A stretch of 64,000 bases of DNA from positions 372,001 through 436,000 of the forward strand of contig JACKQB010000003.1 in the NCBI GenBank assembly GCA_024233115.1. Reading direction: 5' to 3'. Shown here one piece after another: positions 36,466 through 45,388 of this stretch. Numbering within the stretch: the first letter of the stretch is position 1; every line of letters begins with the position of its first letter. A model generated the notes under the pieces. That model saw nothing but the letters and a program-made list of their open reading frames with translations. It was not told where the DNA came from and did not search any database. The position numbers and the translations under genes are program-made. This DNA comes from Akkermansiaceae bacterium (GTDB taxonomy: Bacteria; Verrucomicrobiota; Verrucomicrobiia; Verrucomicrobiales; Akkermansiaceae).

Positions 36466-37926
36466 ATGCCCATTTCAGATTATATCGTCACCATCGGACT
36501 TGAGGTCCACTGCCAGATCAAGTCGAACAGCAAAATGTTCTGTGGCTGCGCAACCAGCTTCGGCGAGGAGCCCAACAGCAACGTCTGCCCGGTTTGCCTT
36601 GGGCTTCCCGGCGCGCTGCCGGTGCTCAACAAACACGCCATCGAGCAGACGATCCTCGCCGGCATGATGCTCAACTGCACCACGCCCCCCGTTTCCAAAT
36701 GGGACCGGAAGAATTATTTCTATCCGGACATGCCGAAGAATTACCAGCTCACCCAGTTCGATTTACCGCTGTGCATGGGCGGCGGCGTGCCGCTCTACGA
36801 CCTCGCCTATCCCAAGGAGGTGCAGAAAAACATCCCGAACCCGGGAAAAGTCGTCAAGCTCACCCGGATTCATCTGGAGGAGGATGTGGCGAAGTCCACC
36901 CACCACGCGAGCAACTCGACCATCGACTTCAACCGCGCGGGCACGCCGTTGATGGAGATTGTCTCCGATCCGGACATCGAGACACCCGAGGAGGCCTTCG
37001 CCTATCTCAAGTCGCTGCAGCAGATTCTGATCTACGGGGGGATTTCCGACGCCGACATGGAAAAAGGCCAGATGCGCTGCGATGTCAACGTTTCCCTGCG
37101 CCCGCACGGCCAGAAGGAACTCGGGGAAAAAGTGGAGCTCAAGAACCTGAACTCGATCTCCGCCGTCAGGGCGGCACTGCACCACGAGATCGAGCGCCAG
37201 GCGGAGGAGCTCGACGCGGGTATCGCGCAGATCCAGTCAACCCGCCGCTGGGACGCCGACATGGGGGAAACCCAGATGATGCGCACCAAGGAGGACGCCC
37301 ACGACTACCGGTATTTCCCGGAGCCCGACCTGCTGCCGATCCAAACCGCGGAACTTGTCGGCAAAATGCGTTCGCGGGTGCCCGAACTCCCCCATGAGAA
37401 ACGGGAGCGTCTGGAGCAGGACTTCGGACTCAGCCCCTACGACGCCGGTGTGCTGACCAGCGACCAGAATCTCGCCGACTACTTCGAGCAGGCCGCCGCA
37501 GACCCGCGCCTCGGCAAAAAAGTCGCCAACTGGATCACCAACAGCGTGCTCGCCAAACTCAACGAGGACAACGCCGGCATCCTCGAATGCCCCCTCCCCC
37601 CCGGCCACATTCTCGAACTCGTCCAACTCGTTGACGCGGGCACCATTTCCAACAACCAGGCGCGCGAGGTCTTCACCGCCGTCTGGGAGAAACCGGAAAA
37701 CCAACCGGCGGCCGTCGCCAAGGCCATGGGCTTCGAACCCGCCGACACCGGAGCGATCGAGGGCATCATCGACGAGGTCATCGCCGCCAACCCCGACAAG
37801 GTCGAGGAGATCCGCGGCGGCAACGACAAACTGCTCAATTTCCTCACCGGCCAGGTGATGAAAGCCTCCAAGGGCAAGGCGAACCCGAAGATGGTGACGG
37901 ATACGCTGCGCGGGAAACTTCTCTAA
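36466..37926 (+). CDS. gatB: Aspartyl/glutamyl-tRNA(Asn/Gln) amidotransferase subunit B
   Basis: 486 residues. GatB is part of the GatCAB complex that converts Glu-tRNA(Gln) and Asp-tRNA(Asn) to the amide forms. Family text is clear: TIGLEVHCQIKSNSKMFCGC, NVCPVCLGLPGALPVLN, YFYPDMPKNYQLTQFDLPLC, RIHLEEDVAKSTH, DFNRAGTPLMEIVSDPD, RCDVNVSLRPHG and ELKNLNS, then the C-terminal YqeY-like helical domain ending TDTLRGKLL. Length is normal. gatA and gatC are not in the window. Confidence 0.97.
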   Translation: MPISDYIVTIGLEVHCQIKSNSKMFCGCATSFGEEPNSNVCPVCLGLPGALPVLNKHAIEQTILAGMMLNCTTPPVSKWDRKNYFYPDMPKNYQLTQFDLPLCMGGGVPLYDLAYPKEVQKNIPNPGKVVKLTRIHLEEDVAKSTHHASNSTIDFNRAGTPLMEIVSDPDIETPEEAFAYLKSLQQILIYGGISDADMEKGQMRCDVNVSLRPHGQKELGEKVELKNLNSISAVRAALHHEIERQAEELDAGIAQIQSTRRWDADMGETQMMRTKEDAHDYRYFPEPDLLPIQTAELVGKMRSRVPELPHEKRERLEQDFGLSPYDAGVLTSDQNLADYFEQAAADPRLGKKVANWITNSVLAKLNEDNAGILECPLPPGHILELVQLVDAGTISNNQAREVFTAVWEKPENQPAAVAKAMGFEPADTGAIEGIIDEVIAANPDKVEEIRGGNDKLLNFLTGQVMKASKGKANPKMVTDTLRGKLL

Positions 37927-37937
37927 CAAACACTGTC

Positions 37938-38468
37938 ATGCCGCAGGAAATCATACGTTCTCTGTTCAGCCTGTTTGAACGCAACGAACTCAATCCCATC
38001 CTCGTCGGCGGATGGGCTGTTAGTTACCATGGGTACCCCCGAACTACCCTGGATATCGATTTTCTGCTCTGTTCCGATAAAAAAACCGAGCTAACAAGCC
38101 TGCTTGAGCCATTGGGTTACAGCCCGTCCAGCAGTGGCACCATGGTCACTCGCTATGCATTCAAGGACCCCTGGTATCCCATGCTCGACATCCTCTGGGT
38201 CGACCCGGATACTTATCAAGAGATGTATTCCCACAGCGAAGAACCTCCCCACTCGCCCGTCACACGCGTCATTTCGCTCCAAGACCTCATCGCTATGAAA
38301 CTTCATGCCATGCATAATCATGAGGAGCGCGACGGCAAAGACCTGTTGGACATCCGCACGCTACTGCGTTACAATAAGGGAGTCATCAGTGATCCCGAAC
38401 TGAAAAAGCTTTGCTCCAAATATGGCCCCGATAACGCTTACGCAATGATCACATCCCCATCTGCATAA
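37938..38468 (+). CDS. Nucleotidyltransferase-like protein (MNT/AbiEii-type fold)
   Basis: 176 residues. ILVGGWAVSYHGYPRTTLDIDFLL near the N-terminus is the GG-W-A plus DxD core of minimal nucleotidyltransferases; ISLQDLIAMKLHA and KDLLDIRTLL are typical of the AbiEii/DUF6036 group. It is cytoplasmic. Some such proteins are toxins of two-gene systems; whether this is one is unknown. It starts 11 bp after gatB, and the small gene after it starts two bases beyond its stop. Confidence 0.72.
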   Translation: MPQEIIRSLFSLFERNELNPILVGGWAVSYHGYPRTTLDIDFLLCSDKKTELTSLLEPLGYSPSSSGTMVTRYAFKDPWYPMLDILWVDPDTYQEMYSHSEEPPHSPVTRVISLQDLIAMKLHAMHNHEERDGKDLLDIRTLLRYNKGVISDPELKKLCSKYGPDNAYAMITSPSA

Positions 38469-38469
38469 A

Positions 38470-38673
38470 ATGAAAGACAAACTCATCTTCCCAAGCTCCG
38501 GATTTCCCGAGCCTGTAATGGGGTCCATACCTTTCCCTCGTTATGCCGAGTGGATTTGCCAGCAATTGCTGGATTTATACAATCAGGGCAAACTTGATGA
38601 GTTGCGGGAACGGGAACGCCCCGAACTCAACGGCACGCCATTTCGTTTTCGCCCTGATTTCCGCACCCAATAA
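38470..38673 (+). CDS. Small hypothetical protein paired with the nucleotidyltransferase gene
   Basis: 67 residues. No family recognised. The first half is rich in Phe, Pro and Ser, then comes a helical segment AEWICQQLLDLYNQGKLDEL and an ending PFRFRPDF. No signal peptide or membrane helix. Near-contact with the upstream stop suggests translational coupling. It could be an antitoxin-like partner, but this is inference from position and size only. Confidence 0.5.
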   Translation: MKDKLIFPSSGFPEPVMGSIPFPRYAEWICQQLLDLYNQGKLDELRERERPELNGTPFRFRPDFRTQ

Positions 38674-38686
38674 CTTCAAGCTTGCC

Positions 38687-39256
38687 GTGATCCGCATTTT
38701 TATTGTTTTAAGCCTGACGACATTTCTCTCCCATGCCGGTGTCTATGGCGACCTCGAGTTCGGGGACAGCCGGGAAACCGTCACCCGGAAAATGTCGGCC
38801 AGCCAACTGGTCGAGCAAACCATCGACAGCACGTTTTTTGGCAGGACCGGACTCAACGGGGTCTTCAAGTGCAAGGCGAAGCTCGCGGGCCTCAGCTACC
38901 ACCTTTACTTCGGGTGGAACGAAGACGGAGGTCTCAACGAGGTCACCCTGCGCTCCAGCGAACTCAGCATGGAGGAATACGGCAGGGGGCTGCGCCGCGC
39001 CTGGGGGGAGGCCGAGGCCCTCTTTTCCCAGGTCTATCAGAAGCCGTCACAGAAGGCTGACTATCCGGATCAGAAGGCGTTCACAAAACACAACATCCTC
39101 ATTTCCCACGTCTGGCATCGCGGTGAAAATCAATCGATCCTGATGGGGCCGGGCATCGACAAAGGCAAATGCTTCCTCGCCATCCGTTATGTGAACCAGC
39201 GCATCGTGCTGCCCAGCCTGCCGAAGAAGCCGAGCAACCCGAAAAAAAACCGGTAA
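38687..39256 (+). CDS. Secreted hypothetical protein
   Basis: About 189 residues from GTG 38687, chosen since MIRIFIVLSLTTFLSHA reads as a signal peptide; the frame runs back to 38543 over the previous gene in another frame. The body has YGDLEFGDSRETVTRKM, then LSYHLYFGWNEDGGLNEVTLRS and a basic Pro/Lys-rich end. Family not recognised. It starts 13 bp after the small gene. A GGCGGC/GCCGCC hairpin lies just after its stop, before the convergent pstB, but without a T-run. Confidence 0.6.
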   Translation: MIRIFIVLSLTTFLSHAGVYGDLEFGDSRETVTRKMSASQLVEQTIDSTFFGRTGLNGVFKCKAKLAGLSYHLYFGWNEDGGLNEVTLRSSELSMEEYGRGLRRAWGEAEALFSQVYQKPSQKADYPDQKAFTKHNILISHVWHRGENQSILMGPGIDKGKCFLAIRYVNQRIVLPSLPKKPSNPKKNR

Positions 39257-39290
39257 GCGGCGGCACCAGAATCAGCCGCCAACACGGCAC

Positions 39291-40019
39291 TCATGCGCCG
39301 GACTGGATTTTTCCTCGCTCCATGTGGGTGTGAAAACCCGCGAGCTTATGGATTTGCCGACGGGAGTGGGAGACCATGACAATGGTGTACTGGCCTGCGA
39401 GTTCCAGGATCAGGTCCTCAATGAGTTGCCCCACCTTGGGGTCCAGCGACGAGGTCGGCTCGTCCAGGAGAAGGATTTCCGGTTCGAGCGCGAGCGCCCG
39501 CGCCAGGCAGAGGCGTTGTTTTTGCCCTCCCGACAACGACTCGGCCGGCTTGTTCAGGCGGTCCTTCACCTCTGACCACAAGTGGGCCTGCTGGAGCGCC
39601 TGTTGCAGACTTTGCCCGGCTTCATCGCCTTTGAGCCGCTTGACCACTTTGAGCGGCAGCAGCAGATTGGACGCAATACTGCCGGGCAGGACGTTCGGGT
39701 TTTGGAAAACCATGGCCACTTTTTGCCGTAGCCGGGGAAGCTCGGCATCGCTCAGTTGATAGATGTTCCGGCGTTGGCCTTCGAGGTCGATCACAACCTC
39801 ACCCCGGGTCCTGCATGCGTCAAAGCAGTCGTTGAGTCGGTTCAATGTCCGCAGCAGCGTCGTTTTTCCCGAGCCCGACGGTCCGGAGAGACAGTGGATG
39901 CTGTGGCGGCGCACCGCGAGCTTGATCCGGTGCAGCACCTCGTGATTACCAAAGGATACATGGAGATCCGAAATTTCGGCGGCAAGGTCGTCTGTGCTTG
40001 TTGTTTGATTAAGATCCAA
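39291..40019 (-). CDS. pstB: Phosphate ABC transporter ATP-binding protein
   Basis: 242 residues. Walker A GPSGSGKTTLLRTLNRL with the PstB-typical Arg-Leu after it, Q-loop VAMVFQNPNVLPGS, signature LSGGQKQRLCLARALA and Walker B ILLLDEPTSSLDP, then the H-switch VSHSRRQ. It powers phosphate uptake with PstA and PstC. The frame's only start at this place is a TTG (40017-40019), overlapping the end of pstA by 11 bp; no internal Met gives a full Q-loop domain. It is the last gene of pstSCAB; phoU is not adjacent. Confidence 0.88.
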   Translation of the reverse strand: MDLNQTTSTDDLAAEISDLHVSFGNHEVLHRIKLAVRRHSIHCLSGPSGSGKTTLLRTLNRLNDCFDACRTRGEVVIDLEGQRRNIYQLSDAELPRLRQKVAMVFQNPNVLPGSIASNLLLPLKVVKRLKGDEAGQSLQQALQQAHLWSEVKDRLNKPAESLSGGQKQRLCLARALALEPEILLLDEPTSSLDPKVGQLIEDLILELAGQYTIVMVSHSRRQIHKLAGFHTHMERGKIQSGA

Positions 40020-40875
40020 GGTTGAAGCGTTTGTTGTTAGTGATGATCCCGGCGATGGAAAAACTAGCGGCGGTAAAAAACATGAGTGTTAGAGCCGCCC
40101 CAAAAGCCATGGCGAGTTCATCCGGGGTTTGATACTGGGCGCTGTAGTAAAAAATGGCGAACGGCAGGGCTTCATACCGCTCGAACAGCCCACTGGGTAA
40201 TCCCGCATTGGCCACCACACCGGTAAGCATGATGACAGCCGTGTCTTCGGCGGCGCGCCCGACCGACAACATCACGCCACGGCCGATCCCCTTGACCGCC
40301 TTCGGCAGCAGGATGTGCCGCAGGCTTTGCCAAGGCGACATCCCGAGCGCCTGCGCGGTAAGCCGGAGGGAAAACGGGACGGCCTGCAGGGCTGTGCGCG
40401 TTGTTCCCGCCAGATACGGAAGAATCAGCATCGCCAGGCAGCTTGCCGAGAGCAGAAGGCATGCGTTGGCGGCGGGTGAGATGTATTGCCTGAAAAAAAG
40501 AATCAGCGAGAACCCGAACAAGCCCATTAGGATGGATGGTATCCCGGCAAGGACATCGACGGCGAGACCAAGTACGCGCGCGAGACGGGAATGGTGGTAT
40601 TCCGACAGCCAAATGCCGGTCGCGACACCCGGCAAAAAGGCCAGGGCGAGAGCCAGCATGACCACCATCAGCGTCCCCACACAAGCCGGCCAGATCCCGT
40701 CCCAGACAGGCTGCCGTCCCAGCAATGCCTGCCATGCCGGGGTGTCTCCAAAAAACAGGGGCGCGCCGAGCGTGGGAACCCCTTTGTAGGTGATCAACCC
40801 GATCAAGTAACCCATCGCCACCAGCAGTAGCCCGACACTGAGGTAACATCCCGTCTGAAACAGCCTCGCTTTCAT
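40009..40875 (-). CDS. pstA: Phosphate ABC transporter permease PstA
   Basis: 288 residues with six hydrophobic helices. Permease text LSEYHHSRLARVLGLAVDVLAGIPSILMGLFG and LGMSPWQSLRHILLPKAVKGIGRG is the EAA-type loop that contacts PstB. It is the inner-membrane half of the PstCA channel for phosphate. It overlaps pstC by 4 bp (40872-40875) and pstB by 11 bp, so the operon is translationally coupled. Confidence 0.92.
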   Translation of the reverse strand: MKARLFQTGCYLSVGLLLVAMGYLIGLITYKGVPTLGAPLFFGDTPAWQALLGRQPVWDGIWPACVGTLMVVMLALALAFLPGVATGIWLSEYHHSRLARVLGLAVDVLAGIPSILMGLFGFSLILFFRQYISPAANACLLLSASCLAMLILPYLAGTTRTALQAVPFSLRLTAQALGMSPWQSLRHILLPKAVKGIGRGVMLSVGRAAEDTAVIMLTGVVANAGLPSGLFERYEALPFAIFYYSAQYQTPDELAMAFGAALTLMFFTAASFSIAGIITNNKRFNLGS

Positions 40876-41756
40876 AACCCGGCTCCTTCCATCGCCCGGA
40901 TTTGCCTGCCCCCGACCGACCGGGTGAGCAGGGTGACAAACAAACTGATGGCTAACAGAACCAGCCCCGCCGCAAACAGCGAGTTGTAGGCCGCGCTACC
41001 TTTTTCGGTTGCGATCACCAGTCCGATGTGGGCGGTGAGGGTCCTGATGGAATCAAACGCACTATCCGGCATCTGGGTGGCATTTCCAGCCAGCATCAAA
41101 GGCAGCATGGTGTCGCCGATCGCCCGGCTGAATCCTAGTATGGCAGCCGTCGTCAGCGCCCGGACCGAATGCGGGATCACCACATACAGAACCGTCTCGC
41201 GCGGACGCATCCCCAGGGCCGTCGCCGAAAGCGCGATGTTCTCGTGGAATGGCGTCAGTTGGGAATCCAGGATCATCACCATCACCGGCAAGATCAGCAG
41301 CACCACCATCATGACAGCGGCCAGCAAACTGAAGCCCGAGCCCTGTCCAAAAACATCACGCAGCAGTGGAATCAGTAAAAACAGGGCCGCCAACCCGTAA
41401 ACAACGGTGGGTATGCCCGCCATCAACTTGACCAGGTAGCGGACGACGCGGGTGGCCATCGCCCGGGGATGTATCAGGCAGAATCCGCAAATTCCGACCG
41501 CCATGGGAAAGGCGGCCAAGGAGGCGGACACCGCAAGCAGGGCGGAGCCGACAATCATCGGCACAATACCAAAGCGTCCCTGCCCGGGCTGCCAGACCGA
41601 GGAGAAAACCTGCGTGTCCCGGGCGAGAAACACAGGCAGTGAAAACCAGAGGATAAATCCAATGAGCAGGGCGAGCAGCACAAAAACCACACCGACAAGC
41701 GCCCGCAGTAGAAATGCCGACCACCAATCGCCCCGCGGATGGTTTTTTTTCCGCAT
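40872..41756 (-). CDS. pstC: Phosphate ABC transporter permease PstC
   Basis: About 294 residues from the ATG at 41756 (MRKKNHPRGDWW); the frame extends to 41825 but would overlap pstS. Six hydrophobic helices; VKLMAGIPTVVYGLAALFLL and ALGMRPRETVLYVVIPHSVRAL are the PstC signature and cytoplasmic loop. With PstA it forms the channel. pstS ends 11 bp upstream. Start choice is by avoidance of overlap; the two nearby Met codons are not fully resolved. Confidence 0.9.
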   Translation of the reverse strand: MRKKNHPRGDWWSAFLLRALVGVVFVLLALLIGFILWFSLPVFLARDTQVFSSVWQPGQGRFGIVPMIVGSALLAVSASLAAFPMAVGICGFCLIHPRAMATRVVRYLVKLMAGIPTVVYGLAALFLLIPLLRDVFGQGSGFSLLAAVMMVVLLILPVMVMILDSQLTPFHENIALSATALGMRPRETVLYVVIPHSVRALTTAAILGFSRAIGDTMLPLMLAGNATQMPDSAFDSIRTLTAHIGLVIATEKGSAAYNSLFAAGLVLLAISLFVTLLTRSVGGRQIRAMEGAGL

Positions 41757-41766
41757 CAGTTCCGCA

Positions 41767-42642
41767 TCAGTTTTGCGCCGCCGCTGGAATCGGGATGTAT
41801 CCGGACGAGATGATGTGTTTGGCACCCTGCGGCCCCTGGATGAATTCGATCAAGGCCTTGGTCAGTCCCGTGGGCTCCCCCTTGGTGTTCATGAAGAGCT
41901 TGCGGACCACCGGATAGGTTCCATCGACACAGGATTGTTTGTCAGGGGTGACGCCGTTGAGCTGCGGTGCCTTCACCGTGTCATCCATGTAGCCAACACT
42001 GCAGTAGCCAATGGCGTTGGCGTCGTTGGACACCGCGGTTTTCATCGCACCATTCGACGCCACCACATTGGCACTGCTCGCGACGGGGCTGTTGTTGAGC
42101 AGCTTTTCCACAAAAACATCCCGCGTGCCACTCGCCTCGTCACGCGTAAACAGGTTGATCGTTTGGTCCTGCCCGCCAAGCTCCTTCCAGTTGGTGATTT
42201 TCCCCGAGTAAATTGCGATGACATTTTCGCTGGTCAGATTGGCCACCTGGTTTTTCGGGTTGATGATCACGGCGACCCCATCGATGGCAAACGGAAAAGA
42301 GACCAGGCCCTGGCTGGCTTCGCTTTCCTTGAGGGGGCGTCCCGTGTTGCCGATATCGACCAATCCTTTCGCCACTTGCTGCGCACCCACGCCGGAACCG
42401 CCGCCGGCGATTGTTATTTTGACGTCGGGATTGTAGCGCATGATGTCCTTGGCCGCTTTTTTCATCACCGGGATGTGGGCGGTTCCTCCGGCGATGTTGA
42501 TGGTGCCGGACTGGCCGTCAAAGACTTTCAACTCCGCGAGCTCAGCCGCTGAGGCGGTGCTGTCATTGTTTTGCCGTTGGCATGATGAGCCCATTGCGAG
42601 CCCCAGAAAAATAGCGGTCAACTGGATGGATCTTGATTTCAT
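41767..42642 (-). CDS. pstS: Phosphate-binding protein PstS
   Basis: About 291 residues from the ATG at 42642 (MKSRSIQLTAIFLGLAMGSS, then Cys-Gln); the signal sequence ends at a Cys, so a lipoprotein is likely although the lipobox is imperfect. The PBP family text includes GGGSGVGAQQVAKGLVDIGNTGRPLK, VIINPKNQVANLTSENVIAIYSGKITNW and FTRDEASGTRDVF, which hold the phosphate. It captures phosphate and delivers it to PstCA. First gene of pstSCAB and divergent from tdh; a Pho-box could not be identified. Confidence 0.92.
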   Translation of the reverse strand: MKSRSIQLTAIFLGLAMGSSCQRQNNDSTASAAELAELKVFDGQSGTINIAGGTAHIPVMKKAAKDIMRYNPDVKITIAGGGSGVGAQQVAKGLVDIGNTGRPLKESEASQGLVSFPFAIDGVAVIINPKNQVANLTSENVIAIYSGKITNWKELGGQDQTINLFTRDEASGTRDVFVEKLLNNSPVASSANVVASNGAMKTAVSNDANAIGYCSVGYMDDTVKAPQLNGVTPDKQSCVDGTYPVVRKLFMNTKGEPTGLTKALIEFIQGPQGAKHIISSGYIPIPAAAQN

Positions 42643-42850
42643 AGATACCGTAAAATCGCACAACTGCCCCGGTAATAACCACCGATATCCTTGATAATTC
42701 GGCGCATAAAATACCATCCCCAACAAATGGCCTCCGCAGCTGTTCATGACTTACCGGGCCAGCGGACCAGATCCCTCCACGCGCAAATTTAATCCCCTCT
42801 CTAGAAAAATTTCGCGTGCATTTTTCTGCGTTCGGATATTCATAGACGCC

Positions 42851-43876
42851 ATGAAAGCACTCGTCAAATTCAAGCCCGAAGCAGGTCTCTGGTTGGAGGA
42901 TGTTCCGGAACCCGAAGTGGGGCCGATGGACGTCCTGATCAAGATCAACAAAACCTCCATCTGCGGCACGGATGTACATATTTGGAAATGGGACAAGTGG
43001 GCCCAGAAAACCATCCCGGTCGGTATGACGGTCGGCCACGAATACAGCGGCACGATTGCCGCCGTCGGCAATGGCGTGACCGATTTTGAAATCGGCGAGC
43101 GCGTTTCCGGCGAGGGCCATATCGTCTGCGGCCACTGCCGCAACTGCCTGGCGGGCCGGCGCCACCTCTGCCCTAACACCCAAGGCGTGGGCGTCAACCG
43201 CACCGGTGCCTTTGCCGAGTACCTTTCCATACCCGCCCGCAACGCCTACAAGGTGGATGCCTCGATCCCCGAGGACATCATCTCCACCTTCGATCCACTC
43301 GGCAACGCCGTCCACACCGCCCTTTCCTGGGACATGGTCGCCGAGGACGTGCTGATCACCGGCGCCGGACCGATCGGCTGCATGGCGGCGGCCGTCGCCA
43401 AATTTGCCGGAGCACGCCACGTGGTTGTCACCGACGTCAACCCCTACCGTCTCGACCTTGCCAAAAAACTCGGCGCCACCCGCGTGGTCGATGTTTCCAA
43501 GGAGTCGCTCGATAACGTGAAGAAGGAGCTCAACATGAACGAGGGCTTCGATGTCTGTCTGGAAATGTCCGGCCACCCGAGCGGCCTCAACGACATCCTG
43601 CAACACTCGTCCAACGGCGCCAAGGTGTCGTTGTTAGGCATCTTCCCGGACGATGTCGCCATCGACTGGGACAAGGTGATTTTCAAAGGACTGATCCTCA
43701 AGGGCATCTACGGCCGGGAAATGTTTGAGACCTGGTATAAGATGACCTCGATGATCCGCGCCGGGCTGGATATCGCCCCCGTGATCACCCACCGCTACCA
43801 CTACACGGAGTTTGCCAAGGGATTTGAAACCATGCTGTCGGGCCAGTCGGGCAAGGTGGTTCTTAGTTGGGATTGA
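42851..43876 (+). CDS. tdh: L-threonine 3-dehydrogenase
   Basis: 341 residues from ATG 42851, the same length as E. coli Tdh; the frame extends to 42746 without support. A zinc-dependent medium-chain dehydrogenase that oxidises threonine to 2-amino-3-ketobutyrate. Catalytic zinc Cys38 (SICGTDVHIWKWDKWAQ, a Tdh signature) and HEYSG; structural zinc Cys in CGHCRNCLAGRRHLC; NAD site GAGPIGCMAAA; TFDPLGNAVHTAL. No kbl (ligase) is next to it. It is divergent from pstS. Confidence 0.95.
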   Translation: MKALVKFKPEAGLWLEDVPEPEVGPMDVLIKINKTSICGTDVHIWKWDKWAQKTIPVGMTVGHEYSGTIAAVGNGVTDFEIGERVSGEGHIVCGHCRNCLAGRRHLCPNTQGVGVNRTGAFAEYLSIPARNAYKVDASIPEDIISTFDPLGNAVHTALSWDMVAEDVLITGAGPIGCMAAAVAKFAGARHVVVTDVNPYRLDLAKKLGATRVVDVSKESLDNVKKELNMNEGFDVCLEMSGHPSGLNDILQHSSNGAKVSLLGIFPDDVAIDWDKVIFKGLILKGIYGREMFETWYKMTSMIRAGLDIAPVITHRYHYTEFAKGFETMLSGQSGKVVLSWD

Positions 43877-43879
43877 TCG

Positions 43880-44254
43880 ATGAGCCTATCTGTTGAAAAA
43901 AACGCCGACGACCTCGGTATTCCCCACAATATCGAACGACATATTTTTCTCTGCTGTGACCAGGGGAAAGACAAGTGCTGCAAGCGTGACGACAGCTTGG
44001 TCTCATGGGGCTACTTGAAAAACCGGCTCAATGAGCTCGACCTCAAACCGGTCGGCAGGGTGTTCCGCACCAAGGCGAACTGCCTGCGCGTCTGCACCCA
44101 GGGCCCCATCGCGGTGGTTTACCCCGATGCCGTCTGGTACCACTCCTGCACACCCTATGTGCTGGAGCACATCATCGACAAGCATTTGATAGGCGGCGAG
44201 ATCGTCAAGGAATTCCAGATCCCCTCCCCTGCATCCCCTTCAGGTCGCGACTAG
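43880..44254 (+). CDS. Thioredoxin-like [2Fe-2S] ferredoxin
   Basis: 124 residues. Four Cys pairs are visible: FLCCDQGKDKCCKR near 24-33, and NCLRVCTQGP about 40 residues later. This spacing fits the thioredoxin-like (Shethna-type) 2Fe-2S ferredoxins. It starts 3 bp after tdh, so it may be co-transcribed with it; a functional link to threonine oxidation is not known. Its stop overlaps the convergent M42 gene by 4 bp in a CTAG. Confidence 0.82.
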   Translation: MSLSVEKNADDLGIPHNIERHIFLCCDQGKDKCCKRDDSLVSWGYLKNRLNELDLKPVGRVFRTKANCLRVCTQGPIAVVYPDAVWYHSCTPYVLEHIIDKHLIGGEIVKEFQIPSPASPSGRD

Positions 44255-45309
44255 AACTTCCACTCCCCTTTGTCCAATTCACAGACACAGGCGGCGAGTA
44301 GTTTGATGCAGTTCTCGATGTCCTTTTTATCCGACATCTCGATACTCTGGTGAATGTGCCGGGTCGGGATGGAAATGGCTCCAGCGATGGAGCCCCCTGG
44401 TGTCATCCGTTGCAGTCCTGCCGTATCCGTCCCTCCCGCACCCAGGATCTCGGGTTGCCAATCGATCTTCTTCGCAGTAGCGGTCTTTTTCATGTAGGCA
44501 ACCATCCGGTAGTCGCAGATCGTGGAGCTATCCATGATCTTGATGGCCGCTCCCTTGCCAAGCTGGGTCACCCGCTCTTGTGGCAGCGCCCCCGGTGTAT
44601 CAAAGGCGATGGTGGTATCGAGACCAAATCCAAAATCAGGCTGAATGTCCAGTGTACTTACGTTGGCTCCCCGAAGGCCGACTTCCTCCTGCACTGTGAA
44701 TACCGCGTAAAAATCATAGGCTGGCTTACGCCGGCTCTTTTTGATCGCGCGCAGGGCTTCAAGGAGAACAAACACGGAGACCCGGTTGTCCAGCGACTTG
44801 ACATTGACACAGTCGCCCAACTCTAACAAATCACTACGGCGCGTGACCGGATCACCGATGGTCACCAGCTTATCAACCTCTTTTTTACTCATTCCCAGAT
44901 CGATAAAATAGTCGGTGAGCTTGAGGTTCTTGCCACGCTCTTCAGGCGTCATAATGTGGATCGGTTTGCACCCCATCACACCAATCACATCCTTCTTCCC
45001 ATGCACAATGACCCGCTGGGCCGTGAGCGTTTTGGGGTCGAACCCACCAAGGGGGTTGAAACGGATAAAGCCGTCATCATCAATGTGGGTGACAATAAAA
45101 CCAATCTCATCCATGTGCGCGGCGGCCATGGCTTTCTTCTTTGAGGATCGTCCTTTTTTCAAGGCGACGACGTTACCCATGTTGTCGACCCGCACGCTAT
45201 CAGCGAGTCCTTTCAGTTCCTTGAGAACCAGTTCACGGATCCTGGTTTCAAAGCCGGGGGCACCGGGAGCTTCACAAATACGGGCAAGTAACGGGACATC
45301 GATAGGCAT
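44251..45309 (-). CDS. M42-family metallo-aminopeptidase
   Basis: 352 residues. M42 (FrvX/PepA-like) dinuclear aminopeptidases form large cytoplasmic tetrahedral complexes and trim peptides. Metal ligands and catalytic residues are seen in AAHMDEIGFIV (His and Asp), VKSLDNRVS (bridging Asp), QEEVGLRGA (catalytic Glu plus ligand Glu), GLDTTIAFDTPG and IPTRHIHQS (His). The N-terminus VPLLARICEAPGAPGFE is typical. Stop overlaps the convergent ferredoxin gene. Confidence 0.92.
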   Translation of the reverse strand: MPIDVPLLARICEAPGAPGFETRIRELVLKELKGLADSVRVDNMGNVVALKKGRSSKKKAMAAAHMDEIGFIVTHIDDDGFIRFNPLGGFDPKTLTAQRVIVHGKKDVIGVMGCKPIHIMTPEERGKNLKLTDYFIDLGMSKKEVDKLVTIGDPVTRRSDLLELGDCVNVKSLDNRVSVFVLLEALRAIKKSRRKPAYDFYAVFTVQEEVGLRGANVSTLDIQPDFGFGLDTTIAFDTPGALPQERVTQLGKGAAIKIMDSSTICDYRMVAYMKKTATAKKIDWQPEILGAGGTDTAGLQRMTPGGSIAGAISIPTRHIHQSIEMSDKKDIENCIKLLAACVCELDKGEWKF

Positions 45310-45388
45310 ACGCTGGAAACTAGCTATACCACGTCGTATGGCCAGAAAAATAACAGCTTGAGGAAAATCGACGATTCAACGTCAATTT

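Noticed and set aside
42643..42850. Pho box between pstS and tdh
   Set aside because: No CTGTCAT-type direct repeats could be found.
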